From Cliona cf. orientalis (taxonomy: Eukaryota; Porifera; Demospongiae; Clionaida; Clionaidae), in assembly GCA_963930775.1 (NCBI GenBank), contig OZ005698.1, positions 8,252,501 to 8,316,500 on the forward strand: a DNA stretch of 64,000 nt, given 5' to 3'. Under the pieces are notes generated by a model. It was not told the origin of the DNA and did no database searches. It worked only from the letters and a program-made list of their open reading frames with translations. The position numbers were made by a program, and so were the translations under genes. Shown here piece after piece: positions 44,501 to 58,723 of this stretch; the stretch's first letter is position 1; each line of letters opens with the position of its first letter.

Positions 44501-47091
44501 ATCTAGCTTTTACTCTCATTCTCACGCATAAAAAGACCAAGGGGATGGATGTGTCCCTTACCTAAAAATTTCACCGAAAACCCCAGCTACACACACGCAC
44601 ACACCGAGTGTCGGCAACTAGGAACTAACTTACAGGCAGTCAGGGCCACCTATGGTTTCTGGCAAAGCCTAGAAGCTTCACTACACTGACTCCATGGAGG
44701 CCCCCCACAACATGCCATTGGCTAGAGATATATGGCCGGCCAGGATACCTTTCCTCACCATACTCCTCAAACTACGTACGTACAAGAACCCACTGTTGCC
44801 AATAGCAACAGACCACAGAGTGGATGCTGGCAGCTGTCACAGTACTACTTAGTAGTAGTAGGGACAGTTGCGCATACTTGTAGTAAGTAGAGCTGAGGGT
44901 AGGGCATGGGCAGGGGTGCTCTAGTGCCCACATGCTTGTACAGGTACATGTGATGGCCACATGCTCCGTACTTGCGTACATATTGGAATTGAGCCACCTG
45001 CAATACACTGAAGTAGTAAACGTAGTACATGTACACATGGATGTACAGCATGTATACCTACAAACGGGTGTGCATCGGTGCTTGAGCATGTTAAAAATGT
45101 AAAGCTACAAGTACACACACAGGTTCAGACACACACACACACACACACAAGCAAGTACATACTCTGCTACACATAGCACCTTAAATACTACTAAGGGTGT
45201 TTTTACGATAATATTATAATTTAGGCTATTCTTTTAATGCCAGTCTCTCCCACACACTCTGGAGTTTAGACAAGTGTCTTCTCTCTAGGTACGTAGTAGG
45301 CGGCAGATTGGGTTCCATTATCGGCATGTTGTTTTGACAAAAAGGTTGAAGCACTCCACCGTTACATAGCACATAGCTCAAATTGCAGCAAAAATGTCGC
45401 AAAGACCAACTAGCTAGACTCTACAATATGGCACGTGGGTATTCACACACACGCACACAAACGCATGCTTAATCCTTAACAGTTGAGTGCTCCATGCTTT
45501 CAGTATCGTGGTATAATTTATCTTTTCTCAATTAAAGAGATAATTGGTAGGGGTCAGGGAAAGGGAAAGGGGAGGGGGATATATATATACATACAGAAAG
45601 GTAAACCTCAACCTTTCTGGATCGTGGCATCCGTTGCAATGAAACGCAAAGCATGAGAAAGAGTTCCAGTCACTTACCACTAGTGGTATTAAATCACTAC
45701 TTCATCCCACAGCCAAGATCCCCCAGACCCCCCACCAAACAAGAACTAGCTGTCCTAGGCCTAGCAGTGCAGTACGAGTAGCTCTGTCTCCCTCGCTGGG
45801 GACCAATAATAATATATCAATCCTCATAAGGGAATACGAGCATTATAAAACGTATTCTTTCCTTATTTTTAGGCAACCAGGCAGGGTGATTTTTAATATA
45901 TTATAAAGTGGTGACGAGATACAGTAAGCACCAATCACAGGCCTTGTGAGCACGGAATGCTAGCAATTCTTTAAGTACAATGGGCCAGAACCTGAGAAGA
46001 TATCACTGGCTCAACAAATACGCTAAATTACTATAATAATTACAACACTATAATACAACGGCGATAATAATAATATTAATCGCAGATGCACATTTGATAC
46101 CACCAATGCACAAATGCACTATAGTCAGTATACGGCGTACTTAATAAGCGTGTATATTACTAATGACTTACACTTCTAAAGGTATTATTAGATTCGGATA
46201 AAGCAGGATATACTGTTACCGAGGGAGGGAGAGAGGGTGAGCACATGTTTGCCAGTAAGCAAAAACATGTATATCAGGACTGATGATAGACGAGCAGCTA
46301 CACACAGCATGAGTGGGTAGGACGGAGAGAGAGACACGCACGCTTGTACGTATACATACGTACGTACATACGAGCGTGCATGCAGATGCTTACTAATCCA
46401 TATCCAATGGGCAAACAGTTTACGTGGGAATTTCATCCCCACCACTCCTACTGATCACCGTGAAAAGAAACACCACATTGTTTTAGGAGGCTAGTACTAT
46501 CCTAGTCTAGTACTAGTAGATCACATGCATGCATACATGTACATAGATACATACAAGTACATAATTATTATAAATGTTTTAATAAAGGCAATATTATGTA
46601 TCATGGTACACACTATACTAGCATCGGAAATATATTAAGGGATAGCTATACTTGCACATATATGTAATTATGTATACACATATAATGTACATTGTATGTT
46701 ATGAAAGTATGCACTACAGTAGTATCATGGAAATGGTGAAACAATAGTATGTTGTATAGCTGAGCCGAATAGGGACTAGGGCAGGGCTGCGTGTTGACAG
46801 CAGGCGACAATCAATGGAATACCACAAAGTCACTACCACTGCTTCATCAATAGTTGCAAATCACCGATAAGCATGTGCACATGTAAGGTTCTTCAAATTG
46901 ATACGTACATCAGGGTTTCAATCATGCATGGGGACAGGGTGGAGAGAGAGAGAAGGGGGGAATGGAGAAAGAGAGAGAGGGAGGGAGAGGGAGGGAGAGG
47001 GAGGGATGGGGAGGGAGAGAGAGAGAGAGAGAGAGAGAGCACAGCTCACCTGTAAGTGATTTCCTATCATTGTTGCTGGTGCTATCTCCAT
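38509..47091 (-). CDS. Gln/Ala/His-rich, probably nuclear, protein of about 598 residues
   Basis: Seven coding exons: 47050-47091, 44878-44997, 43647-43801, 42110-42289, 40213-40487, 39446-39774, 38509-39204. All phases match. N-terminus MEIAPATMIGNHLQ, then VAQFQYVRKYGACGHHMYLY (the best folded-looking part), then DIPKESIIANTDFTTTSVIA followed by a basic patch RRLSSKKRKKF (likely nuclear signal). The middle is Ser/Gly/His/Pro-rich. Exon 6 has two Gln runs, MLSQLQQELSYRFLHANSQ and PLGFKWCYAHVHIAQQIQQQ. The last exon has 8 His, about 16 Gln and many Ala. Such low-complexity composition suits a transcriptional regulator or co-regulator, but no DNA-binding domain is visible and I do not recognise the family. 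ATG 47089-47091 is the first in the exon after an acceptor, so it is a reasonable start. Introns are rich in microsatellites. Confidence 0.68.
40488..42109 (-). other. Intron of the Q-rich gene
   Basis: Non-coding. No mobile element with recognisable ends. It includes direct ATGTACATGTATGTACATGT-type words near 41980. Confidence 0.45.
42294..42384 (+). repeat. GA-rich microsatellite just upstream of exon 42110-42289
   Basis: On the sense (minus) strand it is CT-rich and ends within five bases of the 3' splice site, so it serves as an expanded polypyrimidine tract. Confidence 0.85.
42791..42817 (+). repeat. 27-base G run in an intron
   Basis: Uninterrupted G on the plus strand within the intron between the exons at 43647-43801 and 42110-42289. 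Confidence 0.95.
43866..44070 (+). repeat. GA-rich microsatellite and GT repeat
   Basis: GA/GGGAGA tract to about 43980, then a GT dinucleotide run at about 44044-44069. It lies 65-270 bases upstream (gene sense) of the exon at 43647-43801. Confidence 0.85.
46939..47039 (+). repeat. GA/GGGA microsatellite after the first coding exon
   Basis: It lies just downstream (gene sense) of the donor of exon 47050-47091. Perfect GA at about 47017-47039. Confidence 0.85.
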
Positions 47092-47108
47092 TTGCTAATA
47101 CCTTTCAC

Positions 47109-50100
47109 CTGTGAAAAACACAACAAAAACATGCACACAGATAAAAAATAATCATAATTTCACATCACACTTATCCTAACTCCCCAACAGATACAAGTTA
47201 GGCTGCCAGGACACACACTGGATAACATATTCGGCACACTTGGACAATTACATCAACAAACCAACTCGCCCTATCTTATCTGACAAGCAGCAACCCCAAA
47301 ACCTATCCCAACCAAGGGAGAAAGCATTTGGACTGGGGACCCTAGATGGCACCTCAGACAGTCAGACAGGCTAAACCAGGATTACTCAAAACCATTGACA
47401 GTGCCTCAAATAATATCCTAATATATGTCATATGTACCCTACTAGGAGAGTGAATATGACACAGTATATTATGTTATTATTGTACATGTACATTAGTAAG
47501 TTTATAATCAAACTAGGCTTTGATTACAGGGACTACCTCTCAACTAATAAACATTTTTTATCAGGCGATCTGTTTGGTCAAAATAATCATCGAGAGCTGT
47601 TTACGACTACTGTACATAGCAGAGAGAGACAGTACGGCATACGGTTGCAGAATGATATGATTAGCAGAATTGACTCTTGACTAACATGCGTGTCTAAATG
47701 GGACTATTTTGAATAACAAGGAGGGAGCGCTTTAGGCCAATTAATGCAATATTAATAATAAAGACTGCTGATTGCTGCTTGAGTAACGAACGGGTGTGTC
47801 TAAATTAATGTGGGATTAGACCGATTTCGCAAGTCAAATTACAGGGATCTCCCCAGCATACGCATATTACTGACATGGAGTACAACGTAATATTATGCAT
47901 ACTTTCTAGACAAATGTAAGGTTTGATTCTCCATTCAGGGGCAACATCAGACCAATGCTGCTCGCCCCATGTATATACTAAGGGCTCACTGGTCATACGT
48001 GGGTTGTTTTTGAGTAATTTAGGGACATGCCTCGAGACCATGTACCAGCAGCTATACGGCAGTCATGCCATGCCTTGCCATGCCATGCTGGCAATAATAT
48101 TGGCACTGGTCAGAGGAAGTGTACCTTGCCCCTGGCCAGATTTAGCCTGGGCATCCTGCCTCAGAGAAATAAAAGTTCTCGATTCTAGATAAACAACTCT
48201 AGATATGGAAGGCCACATACGTGACTGTACGCAGCATAGAATGATGCAAGTCATAGAGCTATAATACAGGAAAAGATCTAATTTGCATAATTGTTGCTGG
48301 ATTACCGTGATCGCGTTATTACTCGACATGGCTTTGTTACGGGGAGCTGATCTAATCACCAGTGTCTCTATCTCTGTCCCTCCCTACCCTCCTTCACTCG
48401 CTCAAACACACACGTTAATACACTTAAAATCACCACAAAAAACAAAAAGTGGAACCGTCGAGCAGTAACAATGTTACTACCCGACACGCAAATTTCATCA
48501 AGCGTGCATCAAGTGCGGCCCATTACTGGTCACCGACCAATCACCTCGCCCCTTCCCATGAAAGAGGGCCGAAGCCACTGCCATATGCGCCACCAATTAG
48601 CATCACTCTCCGCAGACAATGGGACAGCACTTTTAGAGTAGAGTACTGCCGCCACTCTGCTAATGCACATCAAATTTTAATCTAATGGTAGGGTCTCCCT
48701 CTGTTAATGTACATTAATGGCAGGGTCTCCCTTTAGAATACTCAGACATGCAAGAAGACACAAGCAGTACAATAATTCCCAATTACGATACATGTATATA
48801 CACAGCTAGAGAGACAAAATGATTTACATTGTATCATGAGCGCATTCTTAGACCCATTGTGTAGCCATGTGCACATGGGGGCATGTGGCAAACTGAGAGC
48901 CATGCCAGAGCGTTGCAAGGCACTATGAATAGAAATTGTAAAGAAGAGTGGGGGCTTGAGTAATGGGTCAACTATCATGAATAGGCTCTGAGAGGAGGGC
49001 AGCTATAGGGTAGGGCGGTGGTACATGAGGCTCTGAATAGACCCGGGACCAGACCTGACCGAGAGGTACAGCCAGCTAGAATATAGGTGCGTGTTCAGGT
49101 TTCACCCACTTTCACCCACATAATATCCTATTTCACAGAGTGAAAGCACACGTTGAGGTGTTATGATTTCAACCGAATGCCAATTTGGCTGCCTGTGTCG
49201 AATACAGACACGTTTCCAGCATAGCCTAATGTACTGAACGTATAAGAATAATAAGAGTACCGTTTAGAACACTGTCGATGTCAACAAATCAATGATTCCT
49301 GTATAATCTCACAACTGGGATGGCGTATGCATCTCATGACTGATGTGTATACTGTTTGCCTTAGTAACGGCTCGAACTGTCGCGTATGTAGCAGAAAGTA
49401 TGAAATGCAAGCAAGTTCAGACAACAAACGAGGTTCTAATGACCACTTGAGCAGTTTTAACTTCACAGCTCATTGACTAAGAACGAAAGAATTTGAACGA
49501 TGGAATCCACAGGCCCCCCTGTCAAGTCAAGCTTAAGCCATGCAGCCAAGCTACAATACTTGCTATACACATATACAATATTAAACAGTGCTTCTACAGA
49601 TGCTTAGAATAAGGTTCTAGCAATTCACAGCCAGACACTCCTGGGACTATTTGAAGTCTACTGATTAAAGGAATCCTTCGTTTTAGGAGCAGCTCAAGTT
49701 TCTACATTGCAACGACCTCATCTAGTACACAAATCAGATATAATATTATACCCCTTTAGAATTAAGAATTTGAGTAGCTATAACTTAACACATACACTTC
49801 TATGTACAGATATGATGGGCTATCATGTTACATGTGCACTGAAGCCAGCTAAAATTGCAATCAACTGGCCCATGCTGCAAAGTGACCATGGCATGTAGAA
49901 TCGTACGGAGGGGTAGGTGTGAAGTTTAATATTAATTTTTTTAGTGCTCCAAGAAAAAAAATCAATTAAAAAGGAGTAAAGTATGGTATGCATGCTCAAG
50001 TGATTGTCACGCGATTAAGGATCAATCGACAACACAAGGGAATGAACAAAGCTTAAATTGATAAGCTTATCAGGACAACATCATTCTTAGAATATTACCT

Positions 50101-52207
50101 ATAAATACCCAATTTTATTCACAAACACAATATGACGTCACTTCAGTACACATCAATACACATGCATGTATTATGTGGCTCGACACACCACCTGACTTGA
50201 CAAGGCTCTAGGTACACAATTTAATTCAGATATTCATTAGCGACATTGTACTCTATTATGTAATTAGAGTTTATAATTGGATCTAAATGGGTACAATCCA
50301 AAACCAGTGTACTGGGAGGGAAGAGGAGGACAGGTGCAACACTGTAAAATACGCTGTGAAGTTTAATACACCTATTCAACAAATTACAATCGCTGCATGA
50401 TAAATTCCTAATTCTCTCCCACCCTCTCCTCTCTCTCCCTCCCTCCTCTCCCTCTCTCTCTCTCTCTTTCACTCTCTCTCTCTCCCTTCCTCCCTCCTCT
50501 GCCTAGTACACTGTACAGTGTAGTTACTTATAACGAAAAGATTATAGATGCTGTTATTCAGCAACCACAAGAACTATCCAGCTAGCTAAACATGTAATAA
50601 TGAGACAATTAATCACACTTGGCCAAAAGTTAATATGCAATTGGCCATAACTAAAATAGCAGCTAGCGGTAAACTGGGGCCAGCAAGAGGGCACCAGGTA
50701 GGAATGCTAGCTAATGCAATAAAGCGAGCAGCGGGCCAACCACACACAGCCCTTGTAGTGTCTTCCACCAAATTAACCCCCACTACTCGTAATTAAATGA
50801 ACCTTTTTATCACACAGCAGCGTATACCACGTACAATAGATAATCGAATTGCGATGATAATCCATTGTTGCCACTGGGATCTCCTATTGTCAAGCCGATT
50901 GTTATATAATACTATAGATTGTATCGAAGGTTATATAATATTATACCCTAGCTGACAATAATGGAACATACACAAATTAATGCACACTATTTAAAGAGGT
51001 AGTACCCCACCTTGTTATTAATTGATATATGTATGTAGGGTTAATGCAGCTCCCAAGCATTACCAAGCATTACCAACACAATCAAGTACAAAATACCCGA
51101 GTAGGCTATTAGTGAACTTTGAACAATAAAGTATTAGCCAGTACACAACTGTACAGTCAATACTAAGTCAGATGAACGTGCCATTAATACTATAATTAAT
51201 GTACATGTATTATGAGCAGTTGTAATGGTGTCTACCTACAAACGTAGCTATGAAGATTGGTAGTTGGATGACATGTTGCGTAGGAAGGCTAAGTCTGAGA
51301 ATGTCTCAGGCACACCCATCAGCCATCGCCATAGGACAACAAAACACTCACAAAAAACAAATTCCACATCTCAATTTAGGATAAATCTAATATGCAAGCA
51401 CACAGATATTTTAGGTACGTGATATATAAGTACTCTACTATACTTCAATCAACTACATTAGCATCTATAATTAAGTATAATTACACATTTACGTGTATGT
51501 ATCAAGACTGTGTGTTTGAAGTAAGGTCCATGACTGCTACCAACTATTTAGCTTAATTAATTTAATTAGCCAGTACGAGCCTGTGCACAAAAATGGAATT
51601 AATGGCTAGCGTGCAGTCAAAATGACACAGCCGCATACAAACAGAGAGACGACTGGCTGGCTACCTATTTGAAATGTTTGAAGAAACTTTCCATTGATGA
51701 AGCAGACAGAGGCATGCAAAATACGCAACAAACAAGATAAGACGAAGGGAGGCAAGGAGACAGAGAAGGGGAGAGGAAAGAAAAATGAGAGATAGGGGAA
51801 AGGGAGAGATAGAGAGAGAAGAGAGAGAGACAAAGAGGAAAAGTACAGCTGGCAGAGGAGAGAGAGAGAAGAGAGAGAGAGGGAGAGAGAAAAAAAAGGT
51901 ACAGCTGTCATCAGCAACTTGAAGAGCGAGTGGTCTCAGCCCTGATAAAGAATATCAAACGCCCACAGACCACCTTGTTGTAGTACAGGGTAAGGGCCGT
52001 GGGGAGTCTGGTTACACAACTGGGGGGACCAATGGGAGTCGGGAGAGAGAGAATGCAGCGGCCGGCAACCTTACTATGCAACTTTACTCACTACTATCGT
52101 AAGAGGTGCAACAATGACGAGCATCTGATATCAGCACTAACAAGGCTGCACTGCACATAAACTCGATTATCGTGCAACAGAGCATATGGAATGAAACACA
52201 ATGAGTG

Positions 52208-52243
<36 letters not shown>

Positions 52244-55200
52244 GCGTACATCTAAACGTCAAAATGTACTGCATGTATTAATACCTGTGCAGTATATATG
52301 TAAGTGAAACCCCTCTAAAGGCCATGCACCCCTGAAATGTAGACACCTTTTCTCCAGTCAGACAGGGCACTATGTATGATGCACAAAAAAATTAATTTTA
52401 AAAATGAGCACTTAATTTTGCCCCCAAGGGTATCCATTATATAATGCAATACGAAGCTGATATACGTCCATTAAATTGTATTCACTTTACATCCACTAGC
52501 TACGTATCTTCGAGTAAATATGTAGCTTTTTAGAAATCCATGCATATTGGATTTCTTTGAACCCGGAACGATAATACGATATCATAACGGCTTACCCTGG
52601 GACACTCACTATCTCCACAACAATGACCAATCACATGCAGAAATACAATAATTACATTCGTATATGTATGTACGTATCTATGCTATAGTATACTATCATA
52701 GAATGTTTGCTTGATACAAGCCAATCAAAGACTGATAATGGCAGACTACAAGAAGACAAATGGGAAGAAAGCATTGCATACAGTGAATACAAGGAAGGAT
52801 TAGAGCCCTATAATACACACAAAGGTGGCCCCTCCTATACACACTAGTGCATAAAAAGCAAAAGGAAAATATATCCTTCATATTACATGCTATAGAACAA
52901 ATACACAACATCAAAGGTACTGCAATGTACTTCTCTCCATACACAATAGTATTCTATAAAAATAGTATAAGTCCCTCCCCCTAGTACCATTATATACTAT
53001 ATACATATCCACCTCTTGAGGGAGGATGCTCAGAACACACCCCGTTACAACAGCATTACAATGCACACATGCCACAATAAAAAAGGAATAAAAAAGCACC
53101 CACCATGGTTCAAAGCCACACTATAATGTTGTTATTCATATGCATGAATAAGTTAAAGTTATCATAAACTTTGGCATAATCGTATCAATCGAGCAATAGA
53201 GAGAGAGCAGGATGGTAGCGGCAGGCGGACCACCATGCTACAGCACTGGGTGGGTGGCTAGGCACGGCACATCACAAAAATCACCTTTTAGATCGTGTAA
53301 TCGAGATTCACAGCGGTATGAATTTCGGCCAATCAGGAAGCAGATTGTTTTAGATTAGCAGCCAGCGTAGGAATTCATTGGAGCAAAAGCCATAGAGGCT
53401 AGCGCTTTGTCAGCAAAAGGATGGTAACTAGGCACAGGGTTATGGTGGCAGGTGTCCAGGCCGGGAGGCAGGGTATGAATGTTGAGCATCGTCAGGGGAC
53501 CGCTTTAAAAATCGAGTAATTCATAGAGTTTGTATTTACTATGTATATGGCTATGAAGCTATGATTTCAAGTACGGCGAGTCTTAATGGGAAGTAAAAAA
53601 GGTTAGACTCATCTTCTGCTTGGACAGCTTTGTGTTTGCTCTCTCTCTCTCTCCTCTCTCTCCCTCACACACACACACACACACATACATACTCCCTCAC
53701 TCAAAAATACTACGGTATTCATAACTCAAACCCAAAATTTTGATCGCAGCAACCACCCTCTGGTAACCGGCCGAGGAGATAACCACAGATAAAGCATTTG
53801 TGGGCCAGCCTAAGTCAACCAGAAGCCAAGCTTTTAGGCTACTACCAACTAGACCATCCAACGGCCACAGCCAAGATAAGCCGAGGCCCAAAGAGGATTT
53901 TTGAATGTCCCAATGAGTGATAGGCGATAGGCACCCCCACAGAACTTGGCAGGCGGGTTTAGGTATAAGCTTTTCACTTTCTTTACTCGAGCGAAATCCA
54001 AAATTGTACACTTTCTCAAATCATTCTCGGAACAATTGCTTATCACAATGTGTGTCTTGACTAATTCATTGGGCAGTGTGTTTAATTATGCGCGTATATC
54101 TTGCCCACCCTCATCTGCTAACAAAAACACACCGACGGCCCACCCTTGCCTGCCGTGATCGTACACAGCCAAATCCACAACAATGGTCTGCTGATTTCTT
54201 CCCAAACTTAACCTTAAAATAAACCAGCATATCTACAATATAATACATAATTATGCCATACTAGACAATTATATATAATAGTCACTAAGCATCAAGGGGC
54301 AAATCTGTTTCTCGTCAGCCAAACGTCATTTGTCTAGTAACTAGCTTTAAGTAAATCTGTTTTTGCGTGAGCCAAACATCGCATTGGGTTGTACGTACAT
54401 TATTTCTGCAACGTGCAACATACGTCACAATTGCATGCAAGTAGTAGTAGAGGTTAGCGTGGAGCATATGCTGGCAGACTGCCTCTGTGTGTACAAGGGA
54501 AGGCACACTAACAATCAGCAATAACTTGTACAAACCAGAAATCTTTGAGCGCAAATGGCAGTCTGTGTAGAAGAGTCGGCCAGAGCACTCCGTGCCAAAT
54601 GCTTTGTGCTCATAACCTCGAACATAACTACCGAACATGTACATGCATGATGCGCATGCCACAACTATATAACTATCAGGTAAAACCAGTTTACTTGTTG
54701 CTATAGTGCATTACAAATCAATGGTAGGTGGACCCAGTCCAGTAGAGAGCAATAACAAGCCCACCTCCGTATGCCAACTGGGCAACTCATGTGAACAACC
54801 AAGCAGACTAAATCAACCATTAAGCACGGTAATCACATTGCTCGACCTGCATGTGAACTTCGCCAACACCATATTAATTCAATTCCTCCAAGCAGAAATG
54901 GCACCCGACTTGTGTACATGCACCACGCATACGCCAACAATGGCTTGTGACCAGATCTAGATTTAACCAGTTTACCTTCACCCGTGCCTAGCCTCGGAGC
55001 CCAAATGGAAGTCTGTCTCTGTCTCTCTGTGTGTGTGTGTTATCTGCGGAAGCCGTGTAGCGGCTCGATGGACCAGCCCAGCCCAGCAGTGCAGGGTCCC
55101 TAAAGAGGAGACTCCAGGCCCACGCTGGAATGCACACAGAGGCCACACTCGTACACAAAACCTACACTAACCCTTAAGTACATTGTATATATTTGTACAA

Positions 55201-57650
55201 TGACTGGGGTTTTCACTGGAGCCTGGAGCCTACTGTACGCAAGCTGTGCTGTGGGTAACATATATGGTAGCACATATGATGCAGCCTTACAGTAGCTAAT
55301 CAGATATTGATTTGCTTTGCATACGTGTACACACAAGGGTATGTATATGCAAACGCAGTACATGTACCCATTGACGTAATTATAACGTACATACGCAATA
55401 TGCCATATTATTGTAGAGTATATACTTTGAATGCTGTATAATATATATGTACCAGTTCATTCAATACGTACGTAATCAATTGCATAATGGATTGATACAA
55501 TACATACACTGTATGCTACATATACTTTCATTTACGTTCAAAGCATGTGCTACACAATGTCGTGTAAAATATTATACGTACAACGAACTGGCTTCCATCT
55601 CATTCAATGGGCAACCACACAGTACTGTACCGTACACACAAGCTCACAGTCACATACTCATGGGTCAGTCTATCTCCTTCCTTCACTGATGCCAAGCACA
55701 TGCATCGACAGATACAATTATTGTGTATGCTATAATATTATACATACGTACATGTGTATGCTATACACTAGCACACGTTGAATGTAAGGATAAACCACAA
55801 TTTCTTGCCGAGGTCAACAGTTCACATCAGCTCATATACGTACACTGATATTGGATGTAAAAACAGAACGATGCTTTTCAAAACAGTCCATCCTAGAGTA
55901 TCAATCGCTAGCCAGCATGGATATTTGCCCAGTCACTAGGTTTTCGTAACTCTCAGACAGATGGTCACGCACTATATAGATAGCTCACGAGAAATTATGG
56001 TTTCAAAATGACCCCATGGAGTTCTGAGACAATTTTAGTTTTAGCTTTTTTTTCCAGCCACAAGCTTCAACTTGGAAACTCAAGGAAGAAGGAAGATAAA
56101 CTCATCCCTTTCTTTTAAAGATGGTGTGATGCTATAAAAAGCAAGTGATACTGCACGTGTGTTTGGCTAAAGTTCAGATTAGGACTGGAGCTCGAGAGGG
56201 AGGGAGAAAGGATATGGGGTATGAGAAAAGTAACGTTTGTACAGTCGGAACACATGGCCAAAAATATACAAAAATCAGCAAAAGTAAACCAAAGTAGCTC
56301 TCTAATTACATATCCCAACTACTCATATACATGTATACTCATCCCTATACTTGGTGGATGTACGATACGAAAGCAAAATGTAGAGCGGATTTTATTGATC
56401 ACATGCGTGTGTTTATGCTAGACGTGTAATGATTAAAGGACACTTTCAGGACAAAATACATACAACAACTTTTGAGAGTGCCTCATCGCTTCACATAACA
56501 CCGCCAGTATGGATAGAGTACAGCTGTGACACTGAGTGATTATCAGTTGAAGGAATAACCAACAACACGTATAAATTGTGTAATTTAAAAGGTCACTGTT
56601 ATCGAAATGCACAAACAGTTGACACTACACACGTCGGCAAAAATGCTTCAAACACACAACTCCTATACACAAACAGTTCACATTTTGTTTCACAGATTCA
56701 AAAGGAAAGTGTACACCTGACTAAAGAGACAGGAAAGGCAAGATGCCACCCCACATAATATTCACAATTGCCCTAAAAACCTATACAAAATTTAATGGTA
56801 CATATAATTTTAATTTTTGCTCACTCACTTTACCTCTCTATCATACAGAGAGAGAGAGAGAGAGAGGGACAGACAGAGAGAGAGAGAGAGCAGTTTCTTA
56901 TCAGATTGCCAGCTGTTCAATGAGCTATTATACAGTGTCGCAACCCATTCCACCACAGCCACCACCGTGGTGTAGTATGGAACCCCCAATCTGATACCAC
57001 CTAACTCTCTGCAGTAACCAACTTAGATAAACAGGATGTTTAAGGTTGGGGGGGGGGGGGGGGGGGGGGGGGGCAGAGTTGCATGGAATCATCACTATGG
57101 GATTTATCAGTTTGTTACTGTATGCGTGCTGGAGATAGAGTGTTGACAGGGCAAGGGGTCATGGTATAGATAGTCCATGCATGCATATTATATAAGCCAG
57201 GAGAGATCCACAACATTAAACAGGCTGAATTATGTGGTTGTAAACATGCGCTATACACGCAGAGTGCTCGAGTGCACATAAAATTTAATGACCCAAGTAT
57301 GCGGCGAACGCTATAATATTATAACATCACACACCACAACGCTGGTTGATTTTGTCTATGCTCCATTTAGACATTGCTCTCGCCTTGCTCCCACACGTGG
57401 AATATTCCCATGCACAGCAGTAGTGGGTTTCTCAAAGCAAACCAGAGTAACTACACAGAAATCGGGTCTAATGAGTCCGTGTCGAAGACGGATTGGTTGC
57501 CAACTTGGAAGCAAGTTATCTATTCGACTTTACCTACGGGCATGGTCTTATGGCATGGCACTTTTCCAAGGTAGAACTTGGGAGCCAAACCTCTAAAATG
57601 GTGGGAGTTGAAAGAGGCCATTCAGAAACTGGGGGCAGGGGATTAAAGGG

Positions 57651-57699
<49 letters not shown>

Positions 57700-58719
57700 G
57701 GAAAGAGAGAGTAGATTTAAGTGGGCTTTTCGGTTGCAACTTGAGGGAGCCCACAACAATGTTCAGCAGCAGCTGGGCTGCTAAGAGGAATCTAAAATTT
57801 TGCCGCACACACAGAGAGAGATCCACCACACACTTCACTATGTAAGCAGGCTCTTTCCACGATACAAGAAAACATCAATGTTATCGTGTACCACAAGGAG
57901 TTGCCAACTTGAAACCATGTATACAGGTGTCGCAAACAGGAAAAAATTATCTCTATATATGGATAAAAATTGTTTTAGTGAAGGCTCCCCTGTAATATCT
58001 ATAGAATCACAATTACTAAGCTCCCAATCCTCCATTGATCAAATTACTGCGTCTCCACAATCCACGCAAAGCTACTAATTTTAAACAAACTCTACACTCA
58101 CACATCTAGTGTACATAATGTAGTTGGGTTTTTTTGGCGTGAATGAGGAAAAATAATCAACTAATCAAAAAACAGAAATTCTGTTTTTCCTCGAAAGCCC
58201 TACAGTGCCAATAGTGGTAGACCTTTAGAGGGATTCCTGCATTAGCCTAATTAGTAGTTAATGGTAGGAACTGACCTGCAATTAGCAAGAGCAGTCCGTT
58301 TAGCCGAGCTACAGCATACTTTCCTTGGCACGGAGAATTTCTAAACAGCTGGCATTTGTGCGTAATTGTTTCAATACTGGATCTCTGGATATGGATTCTA
58401 GTTTACTACTGTCCAATAACGATCGCTTTCAACCCCCTAACTGGCAATGATTACGCAAACCTTGCAGGAAGGCTTCAGCTCTCTATTACCAGTAGCAGAC
58501 CCTGTATCAGGATGAACAGCAGCTATCATGCAAAAGTTTCCCCCAGCATGGGTTGTGTTATGAGTAACAGGTGTGTGCGGTTGGCCTAATGAGCGTCAGT
58601 GCACAATGGGACTACAAGTGGCTAACAATATAAGGTTACAGGTACACGCACAATGGTCATTGCAGGTGGCAGTGGCACTGGAGCTTAATGTGGGTACTAA
58701 TATGTAAGCGTTGCAGCCT
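47109..58719 (-). other. Long intron, probably of the Q-rich gene
   Basis: I find no coding exon here. It holds CT-rich tracts (50405-50500), GA-rich tracts (51735-51895, 56850-56890, 57654-57708), CA runs (52206-52238, 53667-53684), a 26-base G run (57048-57073) and many TACGTACGTA/ATGTACATGT words. Short open frames here look accidental. Assignment to this intron assumes that the first exon is the one near 61.7 kb. Confidence 0.5.
57048..57073 (+). repeat. 26-base G run
   Basis: Uninterrupted G on the plus strand. Confidence 0.95.
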
Positions 58720-58723
58720 TTAA

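Noticed and set aside
54315-54662. 115-codon minus-strand frame in the long intron
   Set aside because: Cysteine and tyrosine rich without repeat spacing or splice sites; composition fits chance in AT-rich DNA.
57288-57596. 102-codon plus-strand frame
   Set aside because: Overlaps other frames, has no family resemblance and is followed by a GA microsatellite.
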